Part shown: piece after piece, positions 1 to 6,115 of the stretch | Position numbering within the stretch: the first letter of the stretch is position 1 | How the letters are laid out: every line of letters begins with the position of its first letter | Source of the DNA: Acidobacteriota bacterium | Lineage (GTDB): Bacteria; Acidobacteriota; Terriglobia; Terriglobales; Acidobacteriaceae | Assembly (NCBI GenBank): GCA_003225615.1 | Contig: QIAS01000363.1 | Location: 3,519 to 11,658 of the forward strand | Direction: 5' to 3' | Length of the DNA: 8,140 nt | Notes under the pieces: model-generated | Databases searched by the model: none | The model's input: only the letters and a program-made list of their open reading frames with translations | What the model was told of the DNA's origin: nothing | Program-made: the position numbers and the translations under genes

Positions 1-537
1 ACGGCGGGCCTCAGTGAGCCGGCGCTGGAACGCTTTGTGGCTCGCGCCAAACGTATGGTCCGACTGCGTGGGACGGTGAATGTGCTGGTGACCACCAGCC
101 GCGAATTGCGAATTTTGAACAGCCGCTTTCGCGGATTAGACAAAGCGACGGATGTGCTCTCATTCCCTCCAATTTTCGATCTTGTCCCTGATTTTGCCGG
201 AGACGTGGCGATCTCGGCCGACATCGCGGCCCAGAACGCGCGTCGCCTGGGGCACTCGGCCGCCGTTGAGATTAAGATTCTCGCGCTGCATGGGGTCCTG
301 CATTTAGCAGGCTATGACCATGAACGCGATGCCGGCGAAATGGGACGCAAGGAAGCGCATCTGCGCAAAAGGCTGGGATTGCCGGTAGCGCTGATCGCGA
401 GGAATGCAGAGGATTCGACCAGAAATTCTTTAGCCGCAAACTACGCTAAGGTTGCGCCAAGCTCACAAAGGAAAGTCAAGTCTGCCACTGCGGGCAGAAG
501 TGCGGCTACAAAAGGAAGGTCACGGAGGAGCAGATGA
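1..537 (+). CDS. ybeY: YbeY endoribonuclease / rRNA maturation factor, 5' end outside the window
   Basis: YbeY is a zinc-dependent single-strand endoribonuclease needed for 16S rRNA 3'-end maturation and 70S ribosome quality control in the cytoplasm. The frame is open from base 1 and already reads family sequence (GLSEPALERFVARAK), so the true start lies upstream, probably by only 10-30 codons; the GTG at 37 is internal. About 178 codons are visible. The metal site HGVLHLAGYDH, encoded at 289-321, has the family H-x3-H-x5-H pattern, preceded by the usual TDVLSFP segment near 154-174. After the conserved fold ends (about 390) there is a Lys/Arg/Ser-rich tail of roughly 45 residues ending GRSRRSR, which is not part of the core family. 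The TGA stop overlaps the ATG of the next gene (ATGA at 534-537), so the two are translationally coupled. In many genomes ybeY sits beside phoH, a CorC-type gene and era, as here. Confidence 0.95.
   Translation, partial: TAGLSEPALERFVARAKRMVRLRGTVNVLVTTSRELRILNSRFRGLDKATDVLSFPPIFDLVPDFAGDVAISADIAAQNARRLGHSAAVEIKILALHGVLHLAGYDHERDAGEMGRKEAHLRKRLGLPVALIARNAEDSTRNSLAANYAKVAPSSQRKVKSATAGRSAATKGRSRRSR
524..530 (+). promoter_or_regulatory. Strong Shine-Dalgarno for the CBS/CorC gene
   Basis: GGAGGAG lies 3-9 bases before the ATG at 534 and inside the last codons of ybeY. It fixes 534 as the start of the next gene despite the 4-base overlap with the ybeY stop. It is the clearest ribosome binding site in the window. 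Confidence 0.8.
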
Positions 538-1796
538 TTGGCGTTGGCATTGCCCTGTTGCTCCTGGTCGGTTTGCTGACCTTGTCTTCTTATGTCGACC
601 GGCTGTACCAGGAAATTGGGAAATTCCTTTCTCGCGAGTTCCAGAACAATATTGACGTCTTTGAGCAGAAGGTCGAGCCCAGGCTGAGTGTAAGCCGGGC
701 ACGCGCCTCGCTATCCATGGCGATTCTCACCCAGTTGATCACGGCTGCCATTGCTATGCTGATCGGCTTCACCGTCTTCCGCGACCGGGCGTGGAGCGTG
801 CAAGAAATTCTGCAGGCTACGCTCAGCTTGGTGCTGATCATCATTATCTTCAATCGTTTTTTGCCCTACGTGTTCTTCTCGCGCACCCAGGGACAATGGC
901 TGACTCGCTGGACATTTTTGCTGCGGATTCTCATCTACATCGTCTTGCCGGCAACCCTGGTAGTGGGATTTTTGCAGTCCGTCACTTCGCTTACCAAGGA
1001 GCACGTTGAGGAGCACCCCGAAAGTCCCGCAGAAGCTGTCGACGCGCTGATTGAAGCTGGCCAGGAGGAAGGCATCATCCAGGAGGGCGACCGCGAGTTG
1101 ATCCAGTCTGTGGTCGAGTTCAGCGGTAAAACGGTCCGCGAAGCGATGAAACCCCGCCCCGAAATGGTTGCGGTCCCACTGACGACCACGGTCGAGCAGG
1201 TGGTGGCATTGCTCAAAACCCAGCCCTTTTCCCGCCTGCCGGTTTATGAAGGCACCATTCACAACATCAAAGGCATTTTGCACGCGCAGGACGTGCTCCA
1301 GGTGCCTGATACCGAGGCGCCACACCGCACCGTCGATACCCTCATGCGCAAAGACGTTTACTTCGTCCCGGAGAGCAAGCTGGGCAGCGATCTATTGCGC
1401 GAGATGCAGAAGAACAACGCGCGAATGGCCATTGTGGTGGATGAATACGGCGGCGTAGCCGGGCTGGTCACCATCGAAGATCTGATTGAAGAGATTGTCG
1501 GCGAAATAGGCGATGAGCACGAAAAGGCGCAGATCGTGCGCGAAAACGAGCATTCCTACGTGGTGCCCGGCAACATGGACATAGACCGGCTGGATGAATT
1601 GTTCGGCGTGCGTCCCGAGAGCAGGGAATCGGCGACTGTAGCGGGACTGGTCAGCGAGTTGGCTGGTCGCATTCCGCAAAAAGGCGAAGTCGTCGAAAAC
1701 GATGGCCTGCGATTTGAAGTGGTCGAGTCCACCGAGCGCAAGGTGGAACGAGTGAGGATTACTGCCGTCCAGCCCCGCCAAATGAAGTTGATCTAG
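534..1796 (+). CDS. CBS-pair / CorC_HlyC membrane protein (hemolysin C, magnesium/cobalt efflux family)
   Basis: 420 aa, close to the usual 420-450 aa of the full-length family. Visible layout: hydrophobic segments at about residues 3-20, 62-82, 92-113 and 126-150 make the membrane part. A Bateman module of two CBS domains follows (about 206-258 and 269-322; the second holds [20 protein letters not shown], the hallmark of this family). A C-terminal CorC_HlyC domain spans about 336-415. CBS pairs usually bind adenine nucleotides, and family members are linked to Mg2+/Co2+ efflux or resistance; the substrate here cannot be read from sequence. The N-terminal part is a divergent version of the DUF21/CNNM membrane domain: the region after helix 1 is rich in charged residues and lacks the typical family opening I would expect. 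The gene is coupled to ybeY by an ATGA overlap with a strong ribosome site, and era starts 16 bases after its stop, so the three form one operon. The exact transport role is uncertain; the family call is firm. Confidence 0.92.
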   Translation: MIGVGIALLLLVGLLTLSSYVDRLYQEIGKFLSREFQNNIDVFEQKVEPRLSVSRARASLSMAILTQLITAAIAMLIGFTVFRDRAWSVQEILQATLSLVLIIIIFNRFLPYVFFSRTQGQWLTRWTFLLRILIYIVLPATLVVGFLQSVTSLTKEHVEEHPESPAEAVDALIEAGQEEGIIQEGDRELIQSVVEFSGKTVREAMKPRPEMVAVPLTTTVEQVVALLKTQPFSRLPVYEGTIHNIKGILHAQDVLQVPDTEAPHRTVDTLMRKDVYFVPESKLGSDLLREMQKNNARMAIVVDEYGGVAGLVTIEDLIEEIVGEIGDEHEKAQIVRENEHSYVVPGNMDIDRLDELFGVRPESRESATVAGLVSELAGRIPQKGEVVENDGLRFEVVESTERKVERVRITAVQPRQMKLI

Positions 1797-1812
1797 CGCC
1801 GTCGACGCCCCC

Positions 1813-2862
1813 ATGACCCAAAACCAAAACTCCGCAGCCGCAAGCCAAAAGCCGGAATCCGAAGGGCGAAGGCCGGAAGCCGGAGACCGGGAGCCGCGAG
1901 CCGGCACTCCTTTCCACTCCGGATTCGTCTGCATCCTCGGCCGGCCGAATGCGGGCAAATCCACTTTGCTGAATGCGCTCGTGGGCGAGAAGCTCGCAAT
2001 TATTTCTCCCAAGCCGCAGACCACGCGCAATCGCATTCTAGGCATCGTGCATGTCCCCAAACAGAAGGACCGGCCGGGCAGTCAAATTATTCTGCTTGAT
2101 ACCCCCGGAGTGCATCGGCCTGACAGTTCCCTTGGACGCAAGATGATGACGGAGGTGCGGGAGGCGCTGGAGGGCTGCAATCTGATTCTGCTGATCGCCG
2201 ACGTCACCGAGCGTCCCGCGGCACGCGATCGATTTGCTCTCGACTTGGTCAAAAAATCGGGCACGCCCGCTTTGCTGCTGCTGAACAAGATAGACCGGCT
2301 GTCGAATAAGCAGGATTTGCTCGCCCTCATGGATGAATACCGAAAACAGCACGATTTTCAGGAGATTATTCCAATCTCAGCCCTGAAACGTGACGGCCTC
2401 GAGCTGCTTCTGGACAAAGTCATTCAAGCCCTGCCGGAAGGCCCGGCGTATTTTCCAGAGGATCAGGTTACCGACCAGCCAGTACGCTTCATGGTGGCGG
2501 AGATCGTCCGTGAACAAGTTCTTCTGGCCACCAAAGAGGAGGTTCCCTATTCGACTACTGTCGTGGTTGAGCAGTTTGAAGAAGGAAAGAGGTTAACTCG
2601 CATTGCCGCCACTATTTACTGCGAGCGCGATAGTCAAAAAGCCATTCTTGTCGGCAAGGGCGGCCAGATGCTGAAGAAAATCGGGACCGCCGCCCGCCTC
2701 CAGATAGAAAGAATGCTGGGAATAAAAGTCTTCCTCGAGCTGTTTATCAAAGTGAGATCGAACTGGCGGGAATCGCGCGAATTCGTGGACGGGCTCGACT
2801 GGAGGCGTCAATTGGAGGGCCTGACCAGTCCCAACGACATAACAAGACTGCCACGAAAGTGA
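1813..2862 (+). CDS. era: GTPase Era, with repeat-encoded N-terminal extension
   Basis: Era is an essential GTPase that binds the 3' end of 16S rRNA and assists 30S subunit assembly. 349 aa against about 300 for typical Era. G motifs are complete: G1 GRPNAGKS (43-50), switch I PQTTRNRI (68-75), G3 DTPG (96-99), G4 NKID (158-161), G5 SAL (189-191). The C-terminal KH RNA-binding domain covers about 225-310 with the GKGG loop at 281-284. The first ~36 residues are extra, Pro/Glu/Arg/Gly-rich and hydrophilic, and are encoded by a tandem 7-bp repeat, so they show a 7-residue rhythm (PESEGRR, PEAGDRE, PRAGTPF at 14-34). ATG 1813 is the only possible start: no ATG, GTG or TTG follows in frame before the G1 loop, and an in-frame TGA lies upstream at 1789-1791. 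No Shine-Dalgarno is visible; the upstream stop is 16 bases away, so reinitiation after the CBS gene is likely. Confidence 0.95.
   Translation: MTQNQNSAAASQKPESEGRRPEAGDREPRAGTPFHSGFVCILGRPNAGKSTLLNALVGEKLAIISPKPQTTRNRILGIVHVPKQKDRPGSQIILLDTPGVHRPDSSLGRKMMTEVREALEGCNLILLIADVTERPAARDRFALDLVKKSGTPALLLLNKIDRLSNKQDLLALMDEYRKQHDFQEIIPISALKRDGLELLLDKVIQALPEGPAYFPEDQVTDQPVRFMVAEIVREQVLLATKEEVPYSTTVVVEQFEEGKRLTRIAATIYCERDSQKAILVGKGGQMLKKIGTAARLQIERMLGIKVFLELFIKVRSNWRESREFVDGLDWRRQLEGLTSPNDITRLPRK
1836..1905 (+). repeat. Tandem heptanucleotide array, consensus AGCCGGA, about 10 units, inside era
   Basis: Read in steps of seven from 1836 the units are AGCCGCA, AGCCAAA, AGCCGGA, ATCCGAA, GGGCGAA, GGCCGGA, AGCCGGA, GACCGGG, AGCCGCG and AGCCGGC. 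No indels break the register. Because 7 x 3 = 21, the array stays translatable as a 7-residue repeat. Weaker heptads extend upstream to about the start codon. The array sits exactly where the intergenic space between the CBS gene and the conserved part of era would be expected. Confidence 0.8.
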
Positions 2863-2961
2863 CCCGACGAAAGTAAGCCATATATGCCATTGCAGTCGTC
2901 GAGAGTAGAGGGTAGAATCCCTGCGCTTAAGTTGGCATCAATATAGTGAGTCAATTCCGAC
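2863..2961 (+). promoter_or_regulatory. Candidate sigma70-type promoter before the RsbW-like gene
   Basis: In the 99-base gap between era and the next gene, TTGCAG (2890-2895) is followed after exactly 17 bases by TAGAAT (2913-2918). The -10 matches 5 of 6 consensus bases and the -35 only 3 of 6. Transcription would start near 2925, leaving a leader of about 37 bases. The arms CGACGA (2865-2870) and TCGTCG (2896-2901) are complementary but 25 bases apart with no T run, so I do not call a terminator. No clear ribosome binding site precedes ATG 2962. Confidence 0.4.
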
Positions 2962-3408
2962 ATGGCCACTGACCCATCGCCAAGCTGTGATTTCGAAGCA
3001 AGAAAATTAGTTCTTCAGTTGCGAGTCACACTCGCCGCCGATGCCAAGGCCGTTGATCCCGTTGTGCAAAATATTATGGGCCTGGTTAGAGGATTGAAGT
3101 GCGCCGACGGGCGCGAAGATGCCATCGAAATTGCCCTCGCCGAGGCGTTATCCAACGCTGTCGTTCACGGCGCGAAGTCAGATCCAACCAAGATCGTCGA
3201 GTGCGACGTAGCTTGCGATGAGGCACGGCACATCTTGATCATTGTTCGCGATCCCGGCCCCGGATTTGACCTGTCATCCATCCCGGATCCCTGCACCGGG
3301 GAAAACATTTATGCGGGTCACGGACGCGGCATTTATCTGATAAACCAGCTGATGGACGAAGTGAAGTTCCACAAGAACGGCACTGAGATCCACATGCTGA
3401 AGCGTTAG
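2962..3408 (+). CDS. RsbW/SpoIIAB-like ATP-binding protein (HATPase_c_2; anti-sigma or serine kinase type)
   Basis: 148 aa, a single GHKL ATPase domain and the usual size for this family. The N box is EIALAEALSNAVVHG (residues 56-70, with E61 and N65), the G1 box is RDPGPGFD (96-103), and the G2/lid is GHGRGIYLINQL (119-130). These are the ATP and Mg2+ contacts of SpoIIAB/RsbW proteins, which bind a sigma factor and phosphorylate a Ser on an STAS-domain antagonist; many homologues outside Firmicutes act in partner-switching pathways with PP2C phosphatases. No STAS antagonist, sigma factor or PP2C gene lies in this window, so the partner must be elsewhere and the target is unknown. The gene has its own candidate promoter, is separate from the era operon by 99 bases, and converges on the response-regulator gene 63 bases downstream. 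There are no membrane segments; it is cytoplasmic. Confidence 0.85.
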   Translation: MATDPSPSCDFEARKLVLQLRVTLAADAKAVDPVVQNIMGLVRGLKCADGREDAIEIALAEALSNAVVHGAKSDPTKIVECDVACDEARHILIIVRDPGPGFDLSSIPDPCTGENIYAGHGRGIYLINQLMDEVKFHKNGTEIHMLKR

Positions 3409-3424
3409 CAGAAGTCACTTGAAA

Positions 3425-3480
3425 CTTCCAACCTGGCTGCCAACTCCTAGCTCCTAGCTACTAGCCCCTGGCTACTCCTT
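3425..3480. repeat. Tandem heptanucleotide array, AGCTAGG type, between convergent genes
   Basis: Read on the - strand from 3480 the heptads are AAGGAGT, AGCCAGG, GGCTAGT, AGCTAGG, AGCTAGG, AGTTGGC, AGCCAGG and TTGGAAG: a core of six recognisable units with degenerate edges (on the + strand CCTAGCT). The array fills most of the 63-base space between the RsbW-like gene and the response regulator and reaches into the latter; the TAG stop of the regulator (3472-3474) falls at its edge. No T-run hairpin is present, so it is not a standard intrinsic terminator, although the AGCT-rich units are partly self-complementary. Confidence 0.7.
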
Positions 3481-4827
3481 CGCAGCAATTCCCAGCGTCT
3501 TCATCTTCCGATAAAGATGACTCCGCTCCAATCCGAGCACCTCGGCAGTGCGGCTGACGTTGCCGTGATTCTCGTCGAGTTTCTTCAGAATGTAGTCTCG
3601 CTCGTAGGCGTCGCGGGCCTGGTGCAAGGTAGAGAACTCGGTGCCGGCGGTGCGCCGGCCGCCATTGCGGTAGACGAGCGGCGGAAGGTGCTTGCGCTCG
3701 AAACGGGTGGTAGTGGGATTCATGATCACAATGCGCTCGATCACATTACGCAACTCACGGACATTCCCTGGCCAGGAGTAGTGCATCAGCGCCTCTATAG
3801 CCTCATCGGTCATCTCGCGCGAACGCCGCCCGTAGGCTGAAGCAAACTCCTTCAGGAAATATCGCGCCAGCAGCGGAATGTCCTCCTTGCGTTCGCGCAG
3901 CGGCGGCACAAAAAAGGGGATCACGTTTAGTCGGTAAAAGAGGTCCTCGCGAAAGTTGCCCCGGGAGATTTCTTCTTCCAAGTCTTTGTTAGTCGACGCA
4001 ATCACGCGCACATCCACGGTGATCGGTTCTTCGCCGCCCACCGGAACCAGGCGTTGCTCCTCCAGCGTGCGCAGCACTTTGGATTGAGTCTTGAGGCTCA
4101 TGTCCCCAACTTCGTCCAGGAAAAGCGTTCCGCCGTTCGCCTTCTGGAACTGCCCTTCCTTCTCGGCCGCGGCGCCCGGGAATGAGTTCTTGCGGTGCCC
4201 GAACAGTTCGCTCTCAATCAAATCTTCAGGAATCGCGGCGCAGTTCACTTCAACAAAAGTTTGCTCTTTGCGGAGACTATGGTCGTGGATGGCATGAGCG
4301 GCCAGTTCTTTGCCCGTGCCGGATTCGCCATAGATGAGCACGCGGCCATTGGTAGGCGCCATCAGCCCGATCTGCTGGCGCAGCGCTTTCATCGGCACGC
4401 TGTCGCCCACGATCAGGCTTTTGAATTGCAGCTGCTTCTTGAGATCGGTGTTTTCCTGGCGAAGGCGCTTGGCCTCGATCGCGTTCTTAATCAGGATCAG
4501 GGTTTTATCGAGGGAAAGCGGTTTTTCCAGGAAATCGTAAGCTCCAAGCTTGGTCGCGCGAACCGCGGTTTCGATGGTGCCGTGACCGGAAATCATGATC
4601 ACCTCCGGCGCTTTCTCGAGTTCGCGGATTTTCTGTAGTGCTTCCAGGCCGTCAATTCCCGGCAGCCAGATGTCGAGCAGGACTACATCCAGCGGACGTT
4701 TGCGTAGCAGTTCCAGACAAACCTCGCCGCTCTCGGCAACGTAGGTCTTATAGCCTTCGTCCTCCAACACGCCTTTCAGCGATTGCCGGATTTCCGCTTC
4801 GTCGTCAACGATTAGAATGGTGTGCAT
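3472..4827 (-). CDS. NtrX/NtrC-like response regulator with AAA+ and Fis HTH domains, altered GAFTGA loop
   Basis: 451 aa from ATG 4827; longer upstream readings would run into the kinase gene, and the receiver opens directly as MHTILIVDDE. The receiver domain (1-118) has the acidic pair D8/D9, phospho-acceptor D52, S80 and K102. The AAA+ domain (about 138-370) has Walker A GESGTGKE (167-174), Walker B TLFLDE (234-239), arginine-finger region FREDLFYRL (292-300) and sensor II WPGNVRELRN (352-361). A Fis-type helix-turn-helix (about 405-447, SRTAEVLGLERSHLYRKM) should bind DNA. The loop that contacts sigma54, normally GAFTGA, reads NSFPGA (214-219), so activation of sigma54 promoters is doubtful. 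The start is one base after the kinase TAG (TAG-C-ATG) with only a weak ribosome site, which implies translational coupling. Alternatively it is a standard sigma54 activator of a lineage that tolerates this loop. Confidence 0.93.
   Translation of the reverse strand: MHTILIVDDEAEIRQSLKGVLEDEGYKTYVAESGEVCLELLRKRPLDVVLLDIWLPGIDGLEALQKIRELEKAPEVIMISGHGTIETAVRATKLGAYDFLEKPLSLDKTLILIKNAIEAKRLRQENTDLKKQLQFKSLIVGDSVPMKALRQQIGLMAPTNGRVLIYGESGTGKELAAHAIHDHSLRKEQTFVEVNCAAIPEDLIESELFGHRKNSFPGAAAEKEGQFQKANGGTLFLDEVGDMSLKTQSKVLRTLEEQRLVPVGGEEPITVDVRVIASTNKDLEEEISRGNFREDLFYRLNVIPFFVPPLRERKEDIPLLARYFLKEFASAYGRRSREMTDEAIEALMHYSWPGNVRELRNVIERIVIMNPTTTRFERKHLPPLVYRNGGRRTAGTEFSTLHQARDAYERDYILKKLDENHGNVSRTAEVLGLERSHLYRKMKTLGIAAKE
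4171..4188 (-). other. Degenerate sigma54-contact loop (NSFPGA instead of GAFTGA)
   Basis: The codons AAC TCA TTC CCG GGC GCC encode N-S-F-P-G-A, between ELFGHRK and the segment leading to Walker B. The Phe and the final Gly-Ala are kept; the central Thr, which is important for sigma54 contact in well-studied activators, is Pro. Confidence 0.9.
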
Positions 4828-4828
4828 G

Positions 4829-6115
4829 CTAGCCGGCGCTCGCTGTTCCGATAGCTTCCGGCGCAACCGGTAACTCCACAATGAATCGGGCGCCCACCGG
4901 CTTATTTTCTTCCACCCGAATCGACCCGTGATGATCCTCAATGATGCGGTTCACGATGGCCAGGCCCAGCCCCGTCCCACGCTTCTTGGTAGAAAAGTAG
5001 GGCAAAAAGAGTTTTTCCTTCAAATCCTGCGTAACCCCGTGGCCGCTGTCGGCAATCACCAGTTCGACTGCATCCCGGCTGGCGAGCAGCGCCGTGGAGA
5101 TCTGAATCTCGCGTACCATGGAGTTCTGCACGGCTTCGGCGGCGTTATCCATCAGATTAGCCAGCGCCCGTTTCATGGCTTCCGGATCGGCCATCACATG
5201 CGGCAGTTCGGAGGCGAGATCGGTGCGCACCTGAATGTTATCCAGCCGGCCGTTAAACATGGACAGCGCATTCTCGACGATCGTGTTCAGGCTGGCAGGC
5301 TGTGGCTGCGAGGCGGGAAACCGGGCCAGAGTGGCAAACTCGTCGACCAGCGTGCGGACTGTCTCGACCGCCCCGGCAATGCTTTCGGAGCACGAGCGAA
5401 TGATCTTGAGGGAAGCCTCGTCCGGCCGCGTGCCACGCTCCAGATGCCGGCGGATGCGATCGGCTGACAGCGCAATGGGCGTGAGAGGATTCTTGATCTC
5501 ATGTGCCACCCGGCGAGCCACCTCGCGCCACGCCGCTTGTTTCTGTGCTTTGAGCAAGTCGGAGAGGTCTTCAAAGACCAGCACGTACCCCAGCCGCGTG
5601 TCCTCATGTTGCAGTGTCGCCACCGTGACCGCGACATTCAGTTTGGCGCGGGGCAGCGCCATTTCCAGTTGGCTGGTGGTCATTCCCATCCGGTCAGCTC
5701 GGCGCAGCAGAGGCTCCAGGTCTTCTAATACTTCCTGGGGATAAAGCATCCGCAGATCGGCGCCTACCAGCGATCGCGGCGTCGTCATGTCTCCCACAGC
5801 CGGATTTAACATCCGCAGTAGCGCGTGATTCACGTGTGTGACGCGGCGGTGAGCGTTCAGCGACAAAACACCCGTCGGGATACTCTCAAGAATGGTTTCA
5901 ATGTGCCGTCGACGCTGCTCGAGTGCGATGTTGGCTGCACCCACCTCGCGGCTGGACGCCTCAATCTGCCGGCGGCTGGATTCCAGTTCTTCCGCCATGC
6001 GGTTGAACGATCGCACCAGGTCGCCGATTTCATCCGCCGCGCGCACCTCCAGGTAGCCTCGGCGAGCGCTGCCACCGGCTGGGTCACAAGTTTTGAGAGA
6101 AACAGAGCAAGCCAC
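4829..6115 (-). CDS. NtrY-like sensor kinase, C-terminal part (HAMP half, PAS, HisKA, HATPase), out of frame with its N-terminus
   Basis: This frame holds the cytoplasmic half of the kinase. Counting from the GTG at 6115, real homology begins only near residue 20 (GYLEVRAADEIGDL, about 6058); the first 19 residues are the shifted reading of the last membrane helix, so 6115 is not a genuine start. Order: second half of HAMP (20-45), linker helix, PAS domain (about 72-185), HisKA with H-box VAHEIKNPLTP (203-213; phospho-accepting His205 at 5501-5503), and HATPase with N box NLMDNAAEA (320-328), G1 DSGHG (356-360), F-box LFLPYFSTK (369-377) and G2 GTGLGL (380-385). All catalytic residues are present, so the kinase module itself is not decayed. 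The TAG stop (4829-4831) is one base from the regulator ATG. In an intact allele this would be the second half of a protein of about 740-750 aa starting at 7035. Confidence 0.88.
   Translation of the reverse strand: MACSVSLKTCDPAGGSARRGYLEVRAADEIGDLVRSFNRMAEELESSRRQIEASSREVGAANIALEQRRRHIETILESIPTGVLSLNAHRRVTHVNHALLRMLNPAVGDMTTPRSLVGADLRMLYPQEVLEDLEPLLRRADRMGMTTSQLEMALPRAKLNVAVTVATLQHEDTRLGYVLVFEDLSDLLKAQKQAAWREVARRVAHEIKNPLTPIALSADRIRRHLERGTRPDEASLKIIRSCSESIAGAVETVRTLVDEFATLARFPASQPQPASLNTIVENALSMFNGRLDNIQVRTDLASELPHVMADPEAMKRALANLMDNAAEAVQNSMVREIQISTALLASRDAVELVIADSGHGVTQDLKEKLFLPYFSTKKRGTGLGLAIVNRIIEDHHGSIRVEENKPVGARFIVELPVAPEAIGTASAG

Noticed and set aside
711..1325. 204-codon open frame antisense to the CBS/CorC gene
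   Set aside because: It is the mirror of a strongly supported gene, has no recognisable domain and shows a composition expected from an antisense frame in GC-rich DNA.
1836..1905. CRISPR array
   Set aside because: Units are 7 bases with no spacers, so this is a simple tandem repeat.
2865..2901. Terminator hairpin after era
   Set aside because: Arms are only 6 bases with a 25-base loop and no T run follows.
4195..4638. 147-codon + strand frame within the response regulator
   Set aside because: Lies wholly inside a gene with complete receiver and AAA+ motifs on the other strand; no family resemblance or ribosome site.
6113..6115. GTG as the start of a separate soluble histidine kinase
   Set aside because: The codons after it are the out-of-frame reading of the last membrane helix of the same kinase, and no ribosome site precedes it; a frameshifted single gene explains the data better.
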